Of a stretch of 64,000 nt of DNA, positions 25,181 to 33,959 are shown piece by piece (the first letter of the stretch is position 1; each line of letters begins with the position of its first letter). Source of the DNA: Mumia sp. Pv4-285 (GTDB taxonomy: Bacteria; Actinomycetota; Actinomycetes; Propionibacteriales; Nocardioidaceae); NCBI RefSeq assembly GCF_041320275.1, contig NZ_CP162023.1, positions 434,001 through 498,000 of the forward strand, written 5' to 3'. The position numbers were made by a program, and so were the translations under genes. The notes beneath the pieces were generated by a model that had not been told where the DNA came from, searched no databases, and saw only the letters and a program-made list of their open reading frames with translations.

Positions 25181-26123
25181 CCGGACACGTATCGACGCGA
25201 TCCTCGAACGGCTCCGGCTGCCGGTCCTGGCGGCGCCGATGTTCCTCGTGTCGGGGCCCGAGCTCGTGGTCGCGTCCTCGCGTGCCGGCGTGATGGGCTC
25301 GTTCCCGTCGCCGAACTGCCGGACCACCGCCGAGCTCGACGCGTGGCTCGGGGCGATCACCGACGGCCTGCGGGGTGTCGACACGCCCTGGGCGCTGAAC
25401 CTCGTCACGCACCGCACCAACACGCGCCTCGACGACGACCTTCGGCTGGTCAAGGAGTACGAGCCGCCCGTCGTCGTGACCGCGCTCGGGTCTCCGGCGC
25501 CAGCCCTCGACGTCGTGCACGCGTACGGCGGGGTCGTCGTCGCCGACGTGGTGAGCCTGCGCCTCGCGAAGAAGGCGGTCGGCATGGGAGCCGACGGCCT
25601 GGGCCTCGTGTCGGCCGGTGCCGGCGGACACACCGGCCACCTGTCGCCGTTCGCGTTCGTGTCGGCCGTCCGCGAGTTCTTCGACGGCCTGGTGATGGTC
25701 GGCGGCGGGATCAGCGACGGGGCCGGGGCTGCCGGGGCCGTCGCGGCCGGGGCAGACCTGGTCTCGATCGGCACACGTTTCCTCGCGACGACCGAGAGCA
25801 TGGCGGTCGATCCCTACAAGGAGATGGTGGTCGCGCACGGCGTCGACGACCTCGTGGTCAGCGCTGGTGTGACGGGCACGCCGGCCTCGTGGCTGAGGCC
25901 GAGCCTGGTCGCGAACGGTCTCGACCCGGATGCGATGACGTTCGACGGCGAGCGCACCTACGATGCCGCTGCGTCGCCGGGCGGACGGTGGAAGGACATC
26001 TGGGCAGCTGGACAGGGGCTGGGGACGATCCACGCCGTCGAGCCGGTCGCCTCGGTCGTGGACCGGCTGGAGGCGGAGTACGTCGCGGCGCTCGACCGGG
26101 TCAGCGGGCTCCGCCGGCGCTGA
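25167..26123 (+). CDS. Nitronate-monooxygenase-like FMN protein
   Basis: 318 residues, TIM barrel of the 2-nitropropane-dioxygenase family. PVLAAPMFLVSGPELV at the start, SAGAGGHTG (FMN phosphate site with the His), and GGGISDG plus SIGTRFLAT near the C-terminus are family marks. Members include nitronate oxidases and NAD(P)H-dependent flavin reductases; the IpdC type acts on CoA thioesters in steroid ring degradation. The latter role fits a gene coupled to CoA ligases better than nitroalkane oxidation. AGGAGG lies 7 nt before the ATG. It is the last gene of the importer operon and is convergent with the IclR gene. Confidence 0.87.
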   Translation: MPTTDRTRIDAILERLRLPVLAAPMFLVSGPELVVASSRAGVMGSFPSPNCRTTAELDAWLGAITDGLRGVDTPWALNLVTHRTNTRLDDDLRLVKEYEPPVVVTALGSPAPALDVVHAYGGVVVADVVSLRLAKKAVGMGADGLGLVSAGAGGHTGHLSPFAFVSAVREFFDGLVMVGGGISDGAGAAGAVAAGADLVSIGTRFLATTESMAVDPYKEMVVAHGVDDLVVSAGVTGTPASWLRPSLVANGLDPDAMTFDGERTYDAAASPGGRWKDIWAAGQGLGTIHAVEPVASVVDRLEAEYVAALDRVSGLRRR

Positions 26124-26126
26124 GCG

Positions 26127-26810
26127 TCACCCCCGCGCGGCGTCGCCGATCCGACGCGCCGCCTCGCGGACGAGCGACTCTGCGCGCTCGGCCACGTCGG
26201 GGCGGCTCGTGATCACGGTGACGGCCGCGCGCACGCTGCGCAGGCCGGGGACAGGCGCAGCGATGCCGTACGCACCGGGGTTGAGCTCGGCGTGCGTCGT
26301 CACGACGCCGGCCTCGCGCACCGCAACGACACGTGCTGGCTCGTCGAGCACCGCTGGTCCGGCAGCCAGGGCGGCGAGGCCACCGGCTCCGCGGTCGAGC
26401 GGGTCGCGGTTGCCGAGCCGGTAGGAGAAGCGCGGACCGTCGGTCGGGGGCTCCGCGACCACGGTCGTGACGGCGGCGTCCGCGACGACCTCGACCAGGC
26501 TCGCGGTCGCGTCCAGGGTGACGGCGAGGTCGTGCAGGACGGGCTCGGCGACGGCGTGCAGCCGCGGACGCGCACGGTCCGCGAGCGTGGTGAGCATCCG
26601 GCCCACCTGATAGCGGCCGGCTCCGTCCCTCGCCACGTACCCCGTGCGTTCCAGGCTGACGAGCAGTCGATGGACGATCGAGCGGTGCAGCCCCGCCCGC
26701 GCGGTGATCTCGGTCGCCGTGGCACCCGGGCTCTCCGCCACCACCTGGAGCACGAGCAGACCACGCTCGAGCGTCTGCGACCCGCCCGCCGCTCCGTCCG
26801 CGATCGACAT
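26127..26810 (-). CDS. IclR-family transcription regulator
   Basis: 227 residues. An N-terminal winged helix (QTLERGLLVLQVVAESP, then ATATEITARAGLHRSIVHRLL) is followed by an IclR effector domain ending in PGAYGIAAPVPG. IclR proteins commonly govern catabolic operons and bind small acids. It lies head to tail at the right end of the catabolic set, 3 nt from the flavoprotein stop, so it may control the set or only the neighbouring importer operon. The start is leaderless-like (see the box at 26817). Confidence 0.9.
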   Translation of the reverse strand: MSIADGAAGGSQTLERGLLVLQVVAESPGATATEITARAGLHRSIVHRLLVSLERTGYVARDGAGRYQVGRMLTTLADRARPRLHAVAEPVLHDLAVTLDATASLVEVVADAAVTTVVAEPPTDGPRFSYRLGNRDPLDRGAGGLAALAAGPAVLDEPARVVAVREAGVVTTHAELNPGAYGIAAPVPGLRSVRAAVTVITSRPDVAERAESLVREAARRIGDAARG

Positions 26811-26816
26811 ACCGGC

Positions 26817-26822
26817 ACCCTA
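26817..26822 (-). promoter_or_regulatory. Leaderless -10 box of the IclR gene
   Basis: TAGGGT on the minus strand ends 6 nt before the ATG at 26810; no ribosome-binding site is seen. Confidence 0.5.
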
Positions 26823-26837
26823 GTCGCGCCGTCCCGG

Positions 26838-28517
26838 TCAGGACTGACGTGCGATCCACGCCCGCGCGTCGGCGACCGCGCGGGTGAGCGCCTCGCCGAC
26901 CACCTCGGTCCCCTCGTAGACACGCTCCAGGCCGAGCGTGCGGCCGGTGCGGTGGCGCCGCAGCTGTGCTGTCAGGCGGGGGTTGTCCGTGACGACGACG
27001 AGCCTGCTCCCCGTCTCGCGCAACTCGCTCGCGTAGTCGTCGAGGGCGTCGAGCAGGGTGAGGCCCGCCTCGTCGGCCCCTCGGATCCGCAGGATCACCA
27101 CCGATCCCTGCGAGCGTGCCGTCACCGACGGGAGCTGGCGGTGCAGCGCATCGGTCGAGGCGAAGAACAACGGTCCGTACGGCTGGAGCACGACGACGGT
27201 ACGAGGCGGGAGCGTGCTGGGCGGTGGGCCTTCGATCACGCGGCCCTGCTCGTCGAGCGTGAGCCTTCGCAGCGTCAGACGTGTCGACTGCTGGATGACG
27301 AACATGAGGACGGACATGCCGACCCCGACCAGCACCGCGTACTGCAGCGGCACCACCAGGGTCAGCGCGAACGTCACCACCATCACGGCGACGGGCACCG
27401 GTCCGGTGCGGAAGGCCGCCACGATCTGCGGGATGCGTACGGCCCCGGCCCCGACGACGATGAGCAGACCTGCGAGCGACGGCATGGCGACGCGCTCGAC
27501 GACGGGGGCGAGAGCGAAGATCACGACCGCCATCACGGCTGCTCCGACGAGCAGCGCTCGACGTCCGTGCGCGCCGGCGGTCGCCACGAGGGAGCTCGCG
27601 CCCATGGATCCGCCGACAGGGTTTCCCTGGAAGAGGCCGGAGAGGAGGTTGCCGGCGCCCTGCCCGACGAAGTCCTGCGAGGCGTCGGGACGAGCCGCCC
27701 CGTGCCTGGCCGGGAACGCGCTCGCGACGGCGGCGCCCTGGACGAGACCGACGAACGCGAGGGAGAGCGCGGGCAGCAGCAGCCAAGGGATCTCGCCGAG
27801 CGCCGGGAGGACCGGCGCGGGGAGTGACCGCGGCACGTCCGCGACATCGGCGACGACCGCCACGTCCGAGCCGGCACTGTTGAGGGCGAGCGCGAGGAGC
27901 GACGTCGCCGCGACGGCCACGACGAGGCCCATCGCGCCGAGCCGGGTGTGCCGCAGGCCCAGGATGCCGAGGATCGTCAGCGCTCCCACGAGCAGCGTCG
28001 CCGGATCGATGGCCCACGGGTGGAGCAGGAGGTCCAGCGCTCGGAGCACCCGGTTCGCGCCGTGCGAGACGTAGCCGGTCAGGTTGTCGAGCTGGCCGAG
28101 CACGATGTTGATGCCGACCGCGGTGACGAAACCGGTCATCACCGACGTCGACACGAACCGCAGGAAGCGTGCGAGACCCAGCAGCCCGGCGGCCACCATG
28201 ACGACCCCCGTGAGGACGGTCAGGGTGAAGAGCGACCGCATCGGGTCGTCGGTCGAGTCGAGGTCCACGTCGGAGACGATGATCGCCATCGCGCCGGTGC
28301 CCTGGACGGCCATGAGCCCGCTCCCCGTGACGAGCGCGCCGCCGACGAGGCCGTACAGGTAGGCGTAGAGACCCGCCACCGGGTTGACGCCGGCGAGCAG
28401 CCCGTTGGCCAGGCCGTCGGGGACGCTCTCGACGCCGAGGATCGTGCCCGCCACCAGGTCGTCGCCCAGCCCGCGGCGACGGAACAGTGTCCGGGGACGC
28501 GTGAACGGAAGGTCGAT
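26838..28517 (-). CDS. SulP-family anion transporter with STAS domain (start uncertain)
   Basis: About 560 residues: a SulP membrane domain of 10-14 segments and a C-terminal STAS domain (about 440-550; VVVLQPYGPLFFAS). Family marks are GVESVPDGLANGLLAGVNP in the first helices and GNLLSGLFQGNPVGGSMGAS. It probably moves sulfate or another anion by secondary transport. No ATG, GTG or TTG lies in frame at the expected position. A perfect AGGAG sits 7 nt before an ATC codon at 28517, and the next in-frame GTG (28454) would delete part of helix 1. I mark the ATC position as the start. It is divergent from an alkylsulfatase gene, which suggests a sulfate-scavenging pair. Confidence 0.8.
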   Translation of the reverse strand: MDLPFTRPRTLFRRRGLGDDLVAGTILGVESVPDGLANGLLAGVNPVAGLYAYLYGLVGGALVTGSGLMAVQGTGAMAIIVSDVDLDSTDDPMRSLFTLTVLTGVVMVAAGLLGLARFLRFVSTSVMTGFVTAVGINIVLGQLDNLTGYVSHGANRVLRALDLLLHPWAIDPATLLVGALTILGILGLRHTRLGAMGLVVAVAATSLLALALNSAGSDVAVVADVADVPRSLPAPVLPALGEIPWLLLPALSLAFVGLVQGAAVASAFPARHGAARPDASQDFVGQGAGNLLSGLFQGNPVGGSMGASSLVATAGAHGRRALLVGAAVMAVVIFALAPVVERVAMPSLAGLLIVVGAGAVRIPQIVAAFRTGPVPVAVMVVTFALTLVVPLQYAVLVGVGMSVLMFVIQQSTRLTLRRLTLDEQGRVIEGPPPSTLPPRTVVVLQPYGPLFFASTDALHRQLPSVTARSQGSVVILRIRGADEAGLTLLDALDDYASELRETGSRLVVVTDNPRLTAQLRRHRTGRTLGLERVYEGTEVVGEALTRAVADARAWIARQS

Positions 28518-28643
28518 GGCCCGACTCCTCTCAACGCGCCGGTCGAGGACAACTGTCGTACGAAGCGCGTGCGGCGGCCACCCCAGCAGACCGGTCGCCT
28601 GGTGAGGGTGCAGGGGCTGTGCCCCCGTGCGATGCTCGGACGC

Positions 28644-30518
28644 ATGTCGACACCCAAGCCAGCTTCCCCCACCATTCTCGGACAGCAGCAGGCACTGCGT
28701 GACTCCTTGCCCTTCGGTGACACCCAGGACTTCGACGACGCCTCGCGGGGCCTTCTCGGTGCACGTGAGCCGGGCGCGATCGCGGCGACGGACGGTCGCG
28801 TCGTCTGGGACGGCGACACCTACAGCTTTCTCGAGGGCGAGGCTCCCGACTCGGTCAACCCGAGTCTGTGGAGGCAGTCGCAGCTCGTTGCTCGCCAAGG
28901 TCTGTACGAGGTCGTCGAGGGCATCTACCAGGTGCGCGGGTTCGACCTCTCGAACATCACCTTCGTCGAGGGCGACTCCGGGGTCGTCGTCATCGACCCG
29001 CTCATCTCGACGGAGACGGCCGCCGCTGCCCTCGCGCTGTACCACGAGCACCGCGGCGAGCGACCCGTCACGGCAGTGATCTACACCCACTCGCACGTCG
29101 ACCACTTCGGTGGGGTGAAGGGTGTGACCACTCAGGAGGACGTCGATGCCGGTCGTGTGCCGGTCCTCGCGCCCTCGGGCTTCGTCGAGCACGCGGTGGC
29201 GGAGAACGTGTACGCGGGCACCGCGATGGCCCGTCGCGCCGGGTACATGTACGGCGCCGTGCTGGCGCGAGGCCCCCAGGGGCAGGTCGGTGCGGGCCTC
29301 GGCCAGACCACTTCCACAGGCACGGTGACGCTGATCGCGCCGACCCACGAGATCACGACGACCGGCCAGGAGGAGGTCGTCGACGGCGTCCGGATCGTGT
29401 TCCAGATGGCACCGGACACCGAGGCGCCGTCGGAGATGCTGTTCTACTTCCCCGACCACAAGGCGCTGTGCGCCGCCGAGGATGCGACCCACAACCTCCA
29501 CAACCTGCTGACGCTGCGCGGCGCGGTCGTCCGGGACCCGCACGGCTGGTCGAAGTACCTCACGGAGACGATCGACCTGTTCGGTGGTGAGGTCGAGGTT
29601 GTGTTCGCCTCGCACCACTGGCCCACCTGGGGCAATCAGCGCGTCGTCGAGTTCCTCTCGCTCCAGCGCGACCTCTACGCCTACCTGCACGATCAGACTC
29701 TTCGTCTTCTGAACCAGGGTCTCACTGGCGCGGAGATCGCCGAGGAGATCGCGCTGCCCCCGGCACTCGAGAACGCGTGGAGCACGCGCGGCTACTACGG
29801 ATCGGTGAGCCACAACGTCAAGGCGATCTACCAGCGCTACATGGGCTGGTTCAACGGCAACCCGGCCACGCTCTGGGAGCACACACCCGTGGAGCGGGCG
29901 AAGCGCTACGTCGACCTCGGGGGCGGCGCGGACGCCGTCGTCGAGAAGGCTCGTACGGCGTTCGACTCGGGTGACTACCGCTGGGCGGCCGAGCTGCTCA
30001 ACCACGTGGTCTTCGCGCAGCAGGACCATGCTGCGGCCCGTGACCTGCTGGCCGACACGTACGAGCAGCTCGGCTACGGCTCGGAGAACGGGACCTGGCG
30101 CAACTTCTACCTGTCAGGTGCGACGGAGCTGCGCGACGGGGCATTCGGGACGCCGACCCAGACGAGCTCGCCCGACATGGTCAGCCAGCTCTCGCCGGAG
30201 ATGCTGTTCGACGCCCTCGCGGTCCAGGTCGACGGCCCGCGCGCGTGGGACGAGAAGCTGTCGATCGACGTGGTCCTCACCGACGTCGACGAGCGGTATC
30301 GTCTGCGACTCGCCAACGGCGTCCTCACCTACAGCGCTGCGCCGCAGACGGGCGACGCCGACGCCACACTCACCACGACGAAGCGCGCCCTGCCGGCGCT
30401 CGCCACCGGCAAGCTCGCCGAGGCCGGCATCGAGGTCACGGGTGACGCCGCCGTGCTCGGACGCCTCACCGGTCTCCTCGATCCGGGCGACAAGGACTTC
30501 GCCATCGTGACGCCATAG
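28644..30518 (+). CDS. Alkyl sulfatase (class III, metallo-beta-lactamase fold)
   Basis: 624 residues. The catalytic zinc motif is THSHVDHFGG, preceded by LYEVVEGIYQVRGFDLSNI and GVVVIDPL. Later ligands are in AEDATHNLHN and ASHHWPTWG. A dimerisation region follows (YYGSVSHNVKAIYQRYMGWFNG begins it), then an SCP2-like C-terminal domain (about 500-620). This order matches SdsA1-type enzymes, which release sulfate from primary alkyl sulfates. SdsA1 is secreted, but no clear signal peptide is seen here. ATG 28644 fits a leaderless start with GATGCT 7 nt upstream; an in-frame ATG at 28632 overlaps that box. Divergent from SulP. Confidence 0.9.
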   Translation: MSTPKPASPTILGQQQALRDSLPFGDTQDFDDASRGLLGAREPGAIAATDGRVVWDGDTYSFLEGEAPDSVNPSLWRQSQLVARQGLYEVVEGIYQVRGFDLSNITFVEGDSGVVVIDPLISTETAAAALALYHEHRGERPVTAVIYTHSHVDHFGGVKGVTTQEDVDAGRVPVLAPSGFVEHAVAENVYAGTAMARRAGYMYGAVLARGPQGQVGAGLGQTTSTGTVTLIAPTHEITTTGQEEVVDGVRIVFQMAPDTEAPSEMLFYFPDHKALCAAEDATHNLHNLLTLRGAVVRDPHGWSKYLTETIDLFGGEVEVVFASHHWPTWGNQRVVEFLSLQRDLYAYLHDQTLRLLNQGLTGAEIAEEIALPPALENAWSTRGYYGSVSHNVKAIYQRYMGWFNGNPATLWEHTPVERAKRYVDLGGGADAVVEKARTAFDSGDYRWAAELLNHVVFAQQDHAAARDLLADTYEQLGYGSENGTWRNFYLSGATELRDGAFGTPTQTSSPDMVSQLSPEMLFDALAVQVDGPRAWDEKLSIDVVLTDVDERYRLRLANGVLTYSAAPQTGDADATLTTTKRALPALATGKLAEAGIEVTGDAAVLGRLTGLLDPGDKDFAIVTP

Positions 30519-30566
30519 CCGGCCGTTCGGGAGACCGGGTCGACCCCGGGGCGAGCGAGAGGTAAG

Positions 30567-30585
30567 TTAGGCCAGGCTTATCTCA
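30567..30585 (+). promoter_or_regulatory. DtxR/IdeR-type iron box before efeUOB
   Basis: The 19-bp stretch TTAGGCCAGGCTTATCTCA agrees with the IdeR/DtxR consensus TTAGGTTAGSCTAACCTAA at 14 positions. It lies 18 nt before the EfeU start, so iron-loaded repressor would block the operon when iron is sufficient. Confidence 0.7.
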
Positions 30586-30603
30586 CGCTCGAAGGGGACC
30601 CTG

Positions 30604-31491
30604 GTGTTCGCCAACTACCTCATCGGCCTGCGCGAGGGGCTCGAGGCAGCGCTCGTGGTGAGCATCCTCATCGCCTACCTCGTGAAGACCGAACGGCGCC
30701 GTCTGGTGCCCCAGATCTGGCTCGGGGTGGGGATCGCCGTCGTCATCAGCCTCGGGTTCGGTGCGCTGCTGACGTTCGGGCCGCGCGGTCTCACGTTCGA
30801 GGCTCAGGAGGCCATCGGGGGCGCGCTCAGCATCGTCGCCGTCGGGTTCGTGACCTGGATGGTCTTCTGGATGGCCGGTGCGGCCAAGGGCTTGAGCGGT
30901 GAGCTGCGCAGCAAGATCGACGACGCTGCCGAGGGGGCACGCTGGTCCTTGATCGTGGTGGCGCTCCTTGCCGTAGGACGTGAGGGCCTGGAGACTGCCC
31001 TTTTCCTGTGGGCCGCGACGCAGACTGCGACCGCAGACGGCACGACGGCGACCTGGGAGCCGCTGCTCGGAGCGGCGCTCGGGCTCGCGACCGCGGTGGT
31101 GCTCGGCTATCTCTTCTACCGCGGCGCGATCCGGATCAACCTCAGCCGGTTCTTCCTCTGGACCGGTGCCTTCCTGATCGTGGTCGCCGCCGGTGTGCTG
31201 TCGTACGGCGTCCACGATCTCCAAGAGGCCGGGATCCTGCCCGGGCTCGGCAACGTGTTGTTCGACGTCTCCGACGTGATCGACCCGACGACCTGGTACG
31301 CCACCGTGCTCAAGGGCGTCTTCAACTTCTCGCCCGCGACCACCGTGCTCGAGGGGCTGGCCTGGCTGCTCTACCTCGTGCCGACCATGACCCTCTTCCT
31401 GCTGAAGATGCGGCGCCGCGAGCGTCAGACCGAACCCCCGAGCAGCGCATCGCTGCCTGAGTCGAAGGACCGTCCCCACCATGCGTCGTAG
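30604..31491 (+). CDS. efeU: EfeU iron permease (FTR1 family)
   Basis: 295 residues with seven predicted membrane helices. Both REXLE motifs of FTR1 permeases are present: LREGLEAAL in helix 1 and GREGLETALFLW in helix 4, whose Glu residues conduct Fe(III). GTG start with GGGGA about 6 nt upstream. First gene of efeUOB, 11-nt overlap with efeO, controlled by the iron box just upstream. The complex takes up iron at low pH or under iron limitation. Confidence 0.93.
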   Translation: MFANYLIGLREGLEAALVVSILIAYLVKTERRRLVPQIWLGVGIAVVISLGFGALLTFGPRGLTFEAQEAIGGALSIVAVGFVTWMVFWMAGAAKGLSGELRSKIDDAAEGARWSLIVVALLAVGREGLETALFLWAATQTATADGTTATWEPLLGAALGLATAVVLGYLFYRGAIRINLSRFFLWTGAFLIVVAAGVLSYGVHDLQEAGILPGLGNVLFDVSDVIDPTTWYATVLKGVFNFSPATTVLEGLAWLLYLVPTMTLFLLKMRRRERQTEPPSSASLPESKDRPHHAS

Positions 31492-32644
31492 CACCATCCC
31501 CGCGGTCGCAGGACTCGTCGTCCTGGCCGTCGGCGCCCTGTCTGGCTGCACCGACAACACCCCGTCCGGCGGTGACGACACGCGCAGCCTGTCGGTGACG
31601 TCGACCGCCGATGCGTGCGATGTGTCGGCGGCAGAGGCTCCGGCCGGCAACCTCACCTTCAGCGTCCGCAACGACGGCTCCGACGTCACCGAGTTCTACC
31701 TGCTCGCCTCCGACGGGCTGCGGATCGTGGGGGAGATCGAGAACATCGGTCCAGGGTTGACGCGTGACCTCGTGGTGACCGCCCCCGAGGGCGACTACGT
31801 GACGGCCTGCAAGCCTGGGATGAAGGGTGAAGGCATCCGTGCCGACTTCGCGGTGACCGCGTCGGACGAGAAGGTCGAGGTCGCCGGCGACGACCAGGCA
31901 CTCGTCGACCAGGCCAACAAGAACTATGCGGCCTACGTCCAGGACCAGAGCGCCCAGCTCCTCGACCAGACGACGAAGTTCGTCGCGCTCTACAAGGCCG
32001 GCAAGGACGACGAGGTACGGGCGCTCTACCCGGTGGCTCGCGTGCACTGGGAGCGCATCGAGACCGTCGCGGAGTCGTTCGGCGACCTCGACCCCAAGAT
32101 GGACGCCCGCGAGGCCGACCTCGAGCCCGGTCAGCGGTGGACCGGCTGGCACCTCATCGAGAAGGACCTCTGGCCCGCGCGCGCCAAGGACTACACGGCG
32201 CTGACGCCCGCCGAGCGCGCGACGTACGCCGACGACCTGCTTCTGAACACCCAGACCCTCGACGACCGCGTCCAGGACCTCACCTACACGGTCGACCAGA
32301 TCGCCAACGGTTCTCGCGGACTGCTCGACGAGGTCGCGACCGGCAAGGTCACCGGCGAGGAGGAGTACTGGTCTCGGACGGACCTGTGGGACTTCCAGGC
32401 CAACGTCGACGGTGCCCGCGTGGCGTTCGAGGGCGTGCAGCCGATCGTGGAGAAGAACGACGAGGCGCTCGCCACCGAGATCGACGACCGGTTCACCGCG
32501 CTGCAGGCGCTGCTCGACCAGCACAAGGACGGCGACGGCTTCGTGTTCTACGACGAGCTGTCGACCGAAGAGATCAAGGCCCTGTCGGACGCCGTCAACG
32601 CCCTGAGCGAGCCGCTGTCCCAGCTCGCGGCTGCGACGGTCTGA
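31481..32644 (+). CDS. efeO: EfeO iron-binding lipoprotein
   Basis: 387 residues. A signal peptide with lipobox GALSGC (Cys about 22) is followed by a cupredoxin-like domain (about 35-130; NLTFSVRNDGSDVTEFYLL) and an imelysin / M75 domain with the HxxE motif in ARVHWERIE. This two-domain EfeO delivers or oxidises iron for EfeU. The cupredoxin Cys and Met candidates are in ACKPGMKGEG. Located between efeU and efeB with close spacing. Confidence 0.93.
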   Translation: MRRSTIPAVAGLVVLAVGALSGCTDNTPSGGDDTRSLSVTSTADACDVSAAEAPAGNLTFSVRNDGSDVTEFYLLASDGLRIVGEIENIGPGLTRDLVVTAPEGDYVTACKPGMKGEGIRADFAVTASDEKVEVAGDDQALVDQANKNYAAYVQDQSAQLLDQTTKFVALYKAGKDDEVRALYPVARVHWERIETVAESFGDLDPKMDAREADLEPGQRWTGWHLIEKDLWPARAKDYTALTPAERATYADDLLLNTQTLDDRVQDLTYTVDQIANGSRGLLDEVATGKVTGEEEYWSRTDLWDFQANVDGARVAFEGVQPIVEKNDEALATEIDDRFTALQALLDQHKDGDGFVFYDELSTEEIKALSDAVNALSEPLSQLAAATV

Positions 32645-32661
32645 GGAGGACCCGCACAACC

Positions 32662-33921
32662 ATGACCGAGGAACGAGGGGGGATCAGCCGCCGCGGGTTG
32701 ATCGGCGGAGGCGCCGCGCTGGGCATCGGAGCGGCCGCCGCCGGCTTCGGCGCGGGGCGCGCCGTGGCCGACGACGCGACGTCGGCGAGCAGGGACCCGG
32801 AGGCGTACTCCCTCTACGGCGCCCACCAGCCGGGCATCGTCACCCCGGTCCAGGACCGGCTCCACTTCGCCGCCTTCGACGTCACCACCGACTCGCGCGC
32901 GGCGCTGGTCGATCTGCTTCGTGCCTGGACCGACGCTGCCGCACGGATGATGCACGGCGAGGGTGCGGGCCCGGCAGGCCCGACGTCGGGCGACTACGAC
33001 GCCCCGCCCGACGACACCGGCGAAGCGATCGGGCTCCCGCCTTCGCGTCTCACGCTGACCTTCGGCTTCGGCGCGTCGCTCTTCGACGACCGCTTCGGGC
33101 TGTCCGGCCGGCGCCCGGCGGCGCTCGCCCCGCTCCCGCACTTTCCCGGCGACAACCTCCAGGAGGAGCGCAGCAACGGCGACCTCTGCGTGCAGGCGTG
33201 CTCCGACGACCCGCAGGTCGCCGTCCACGCGATCCGCAACCTCGCCCGCATCGGGTTCGGCACGGTCGGCATGCGCTGGTCGCAGCTCGGGTTCGGCAGG
33301 ACGTCGACGACGACCCGCGACGAGGCGACGCCGCGGAACCTGTTCGGCTTCAAGGACGGGACGATGAACGTCAAGTCCGAGGACCGAGAGGCGCTCACCG
33401 ACCACGTGTGGGTCGGCGACGACACGGACCAGGCCTGGATGGCCGGCGGGAGCTACCTGGTCGCGCGACGCATCAACATGACGATCGAGATCTGGGATCG
33501 CCAGCCGCTTCGCGAGCAGGAACGCGTGATCGGCCGATCCAAGGCCGAGGGCGCACCGCTGTCGGGTGGCGGGGAGCACGACCAGCCCGACTTCGCCCGT
33601 GCGGGGCGCGAGGGCGAACCGCTGGTCGACACCGGTGCCCACGTCCGCATCGCACACCCCGATCACAACGGAGGTGTCCGCATGCTGCGCCGCGGCTACA
33701 ACTTCGTCGACGGGAGCACCGAGATCGGCCGGATGGACGCCGGCCTCTTCTTCGTCGCCTATGTCGTGGACCCGCGGACCCACTTCGTCCCGGTGCAGAT
33801 GCGCCTGTCGACGCTCGACGGGATGCAGGAGTACGTCCAGCACACGGGATCAGGCCTCTTCGCGGCGCCGCCTGGAGTCCGCAAGGGCGAGTACGTCGGC
33901 CAGCACCTCTTCGGCGCCTGA
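32662..33921 (+). CDS. efeB: EfeB, Tat-exported DyP-type haem peroxidase
   Basis: 419 residues. The N-terminus has a twin-arginine motif (SRRGLIGGGAA) and a hydrophobic stretch ending in AVADD, so the folded haem protein would be exported by Tat. The DyP hallmark GFKDGT (GxxDG) and the proximal His in GAHVRIAHP are present. EfeB oxidises Fe(II) or is proposed to strip iron from haem for EfeO/EfeU. ATG 32662 follows AGGAGGA. Last gene of the iron operon. Confidence 0.93.
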   Translation: MTEERGGISRRGLIGGGAALGIGAAAAGFGAGRAVADDATSASRDPEAYSLYGAHQPGIVTPVQDRLHFAAFDVTTDSRAALVDLLRAWTDAAARMMHGEGAGPAGPTSGDYDAPPDDTGEAIGLPPSRLTLTFGFGASLFDDRFGLSGRRPAALAPLPHFPGDNLQEERSNGDLCVQACSDDPQVAVHAIRNLARIGFGTVGMRWSQLGFGRTSTTTRDEATPRNLFGFKDGTMNVKSEDREALTDHVWVGDDTDQAWMAGGSYLVARRINMTIEIWDRQPLREQERVIGRSKAEGAPLSGGGEHDQPDFARAGREGEPLVDTGAHVRIAHPDHNGGVRMLRRGYNFVDGSTEIGRMDAGLFFVAYVVDPRTHFVPVQMRLSTLDGMQEYVQHTGSGLFAAPPGVRKGEYVGQHLFGA

Positions 33922-33959
33922 GTCTGCGCACAGCCCCGCAGGGTGGCACGTTGGACACC

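Noticed and set aside
1466-26810. Assignment of the gene set to steroid (cholesterol/HIP) degradation
   Set aside because: Thiolase, SDR and NMO-like genes recall the KstR2 regulon, but IpdAB, FadE-type dehydrogenases, ring-cleavage HsaC and KstR-type palindromes are not seen, while a carotenoid-type oxygenase is.
1466-26810. Recent horizontal transfer of the catabolic set as a genomic island
   Set aside because: Base composition and codon use look like the rest of the window, and no integrase, transposase, tRNA or flanking direct repeats are visible.
26838-30029. Minus-strand open frame of more than 1000 codons extending far upstream of SulP
   Set aside because: The upstream half lies opposite the alkylsulfatase, whose motifs are unmistakable; it has no known domain and is a by-product of high GC. 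Only the SulP part (to about 28517) is kept.
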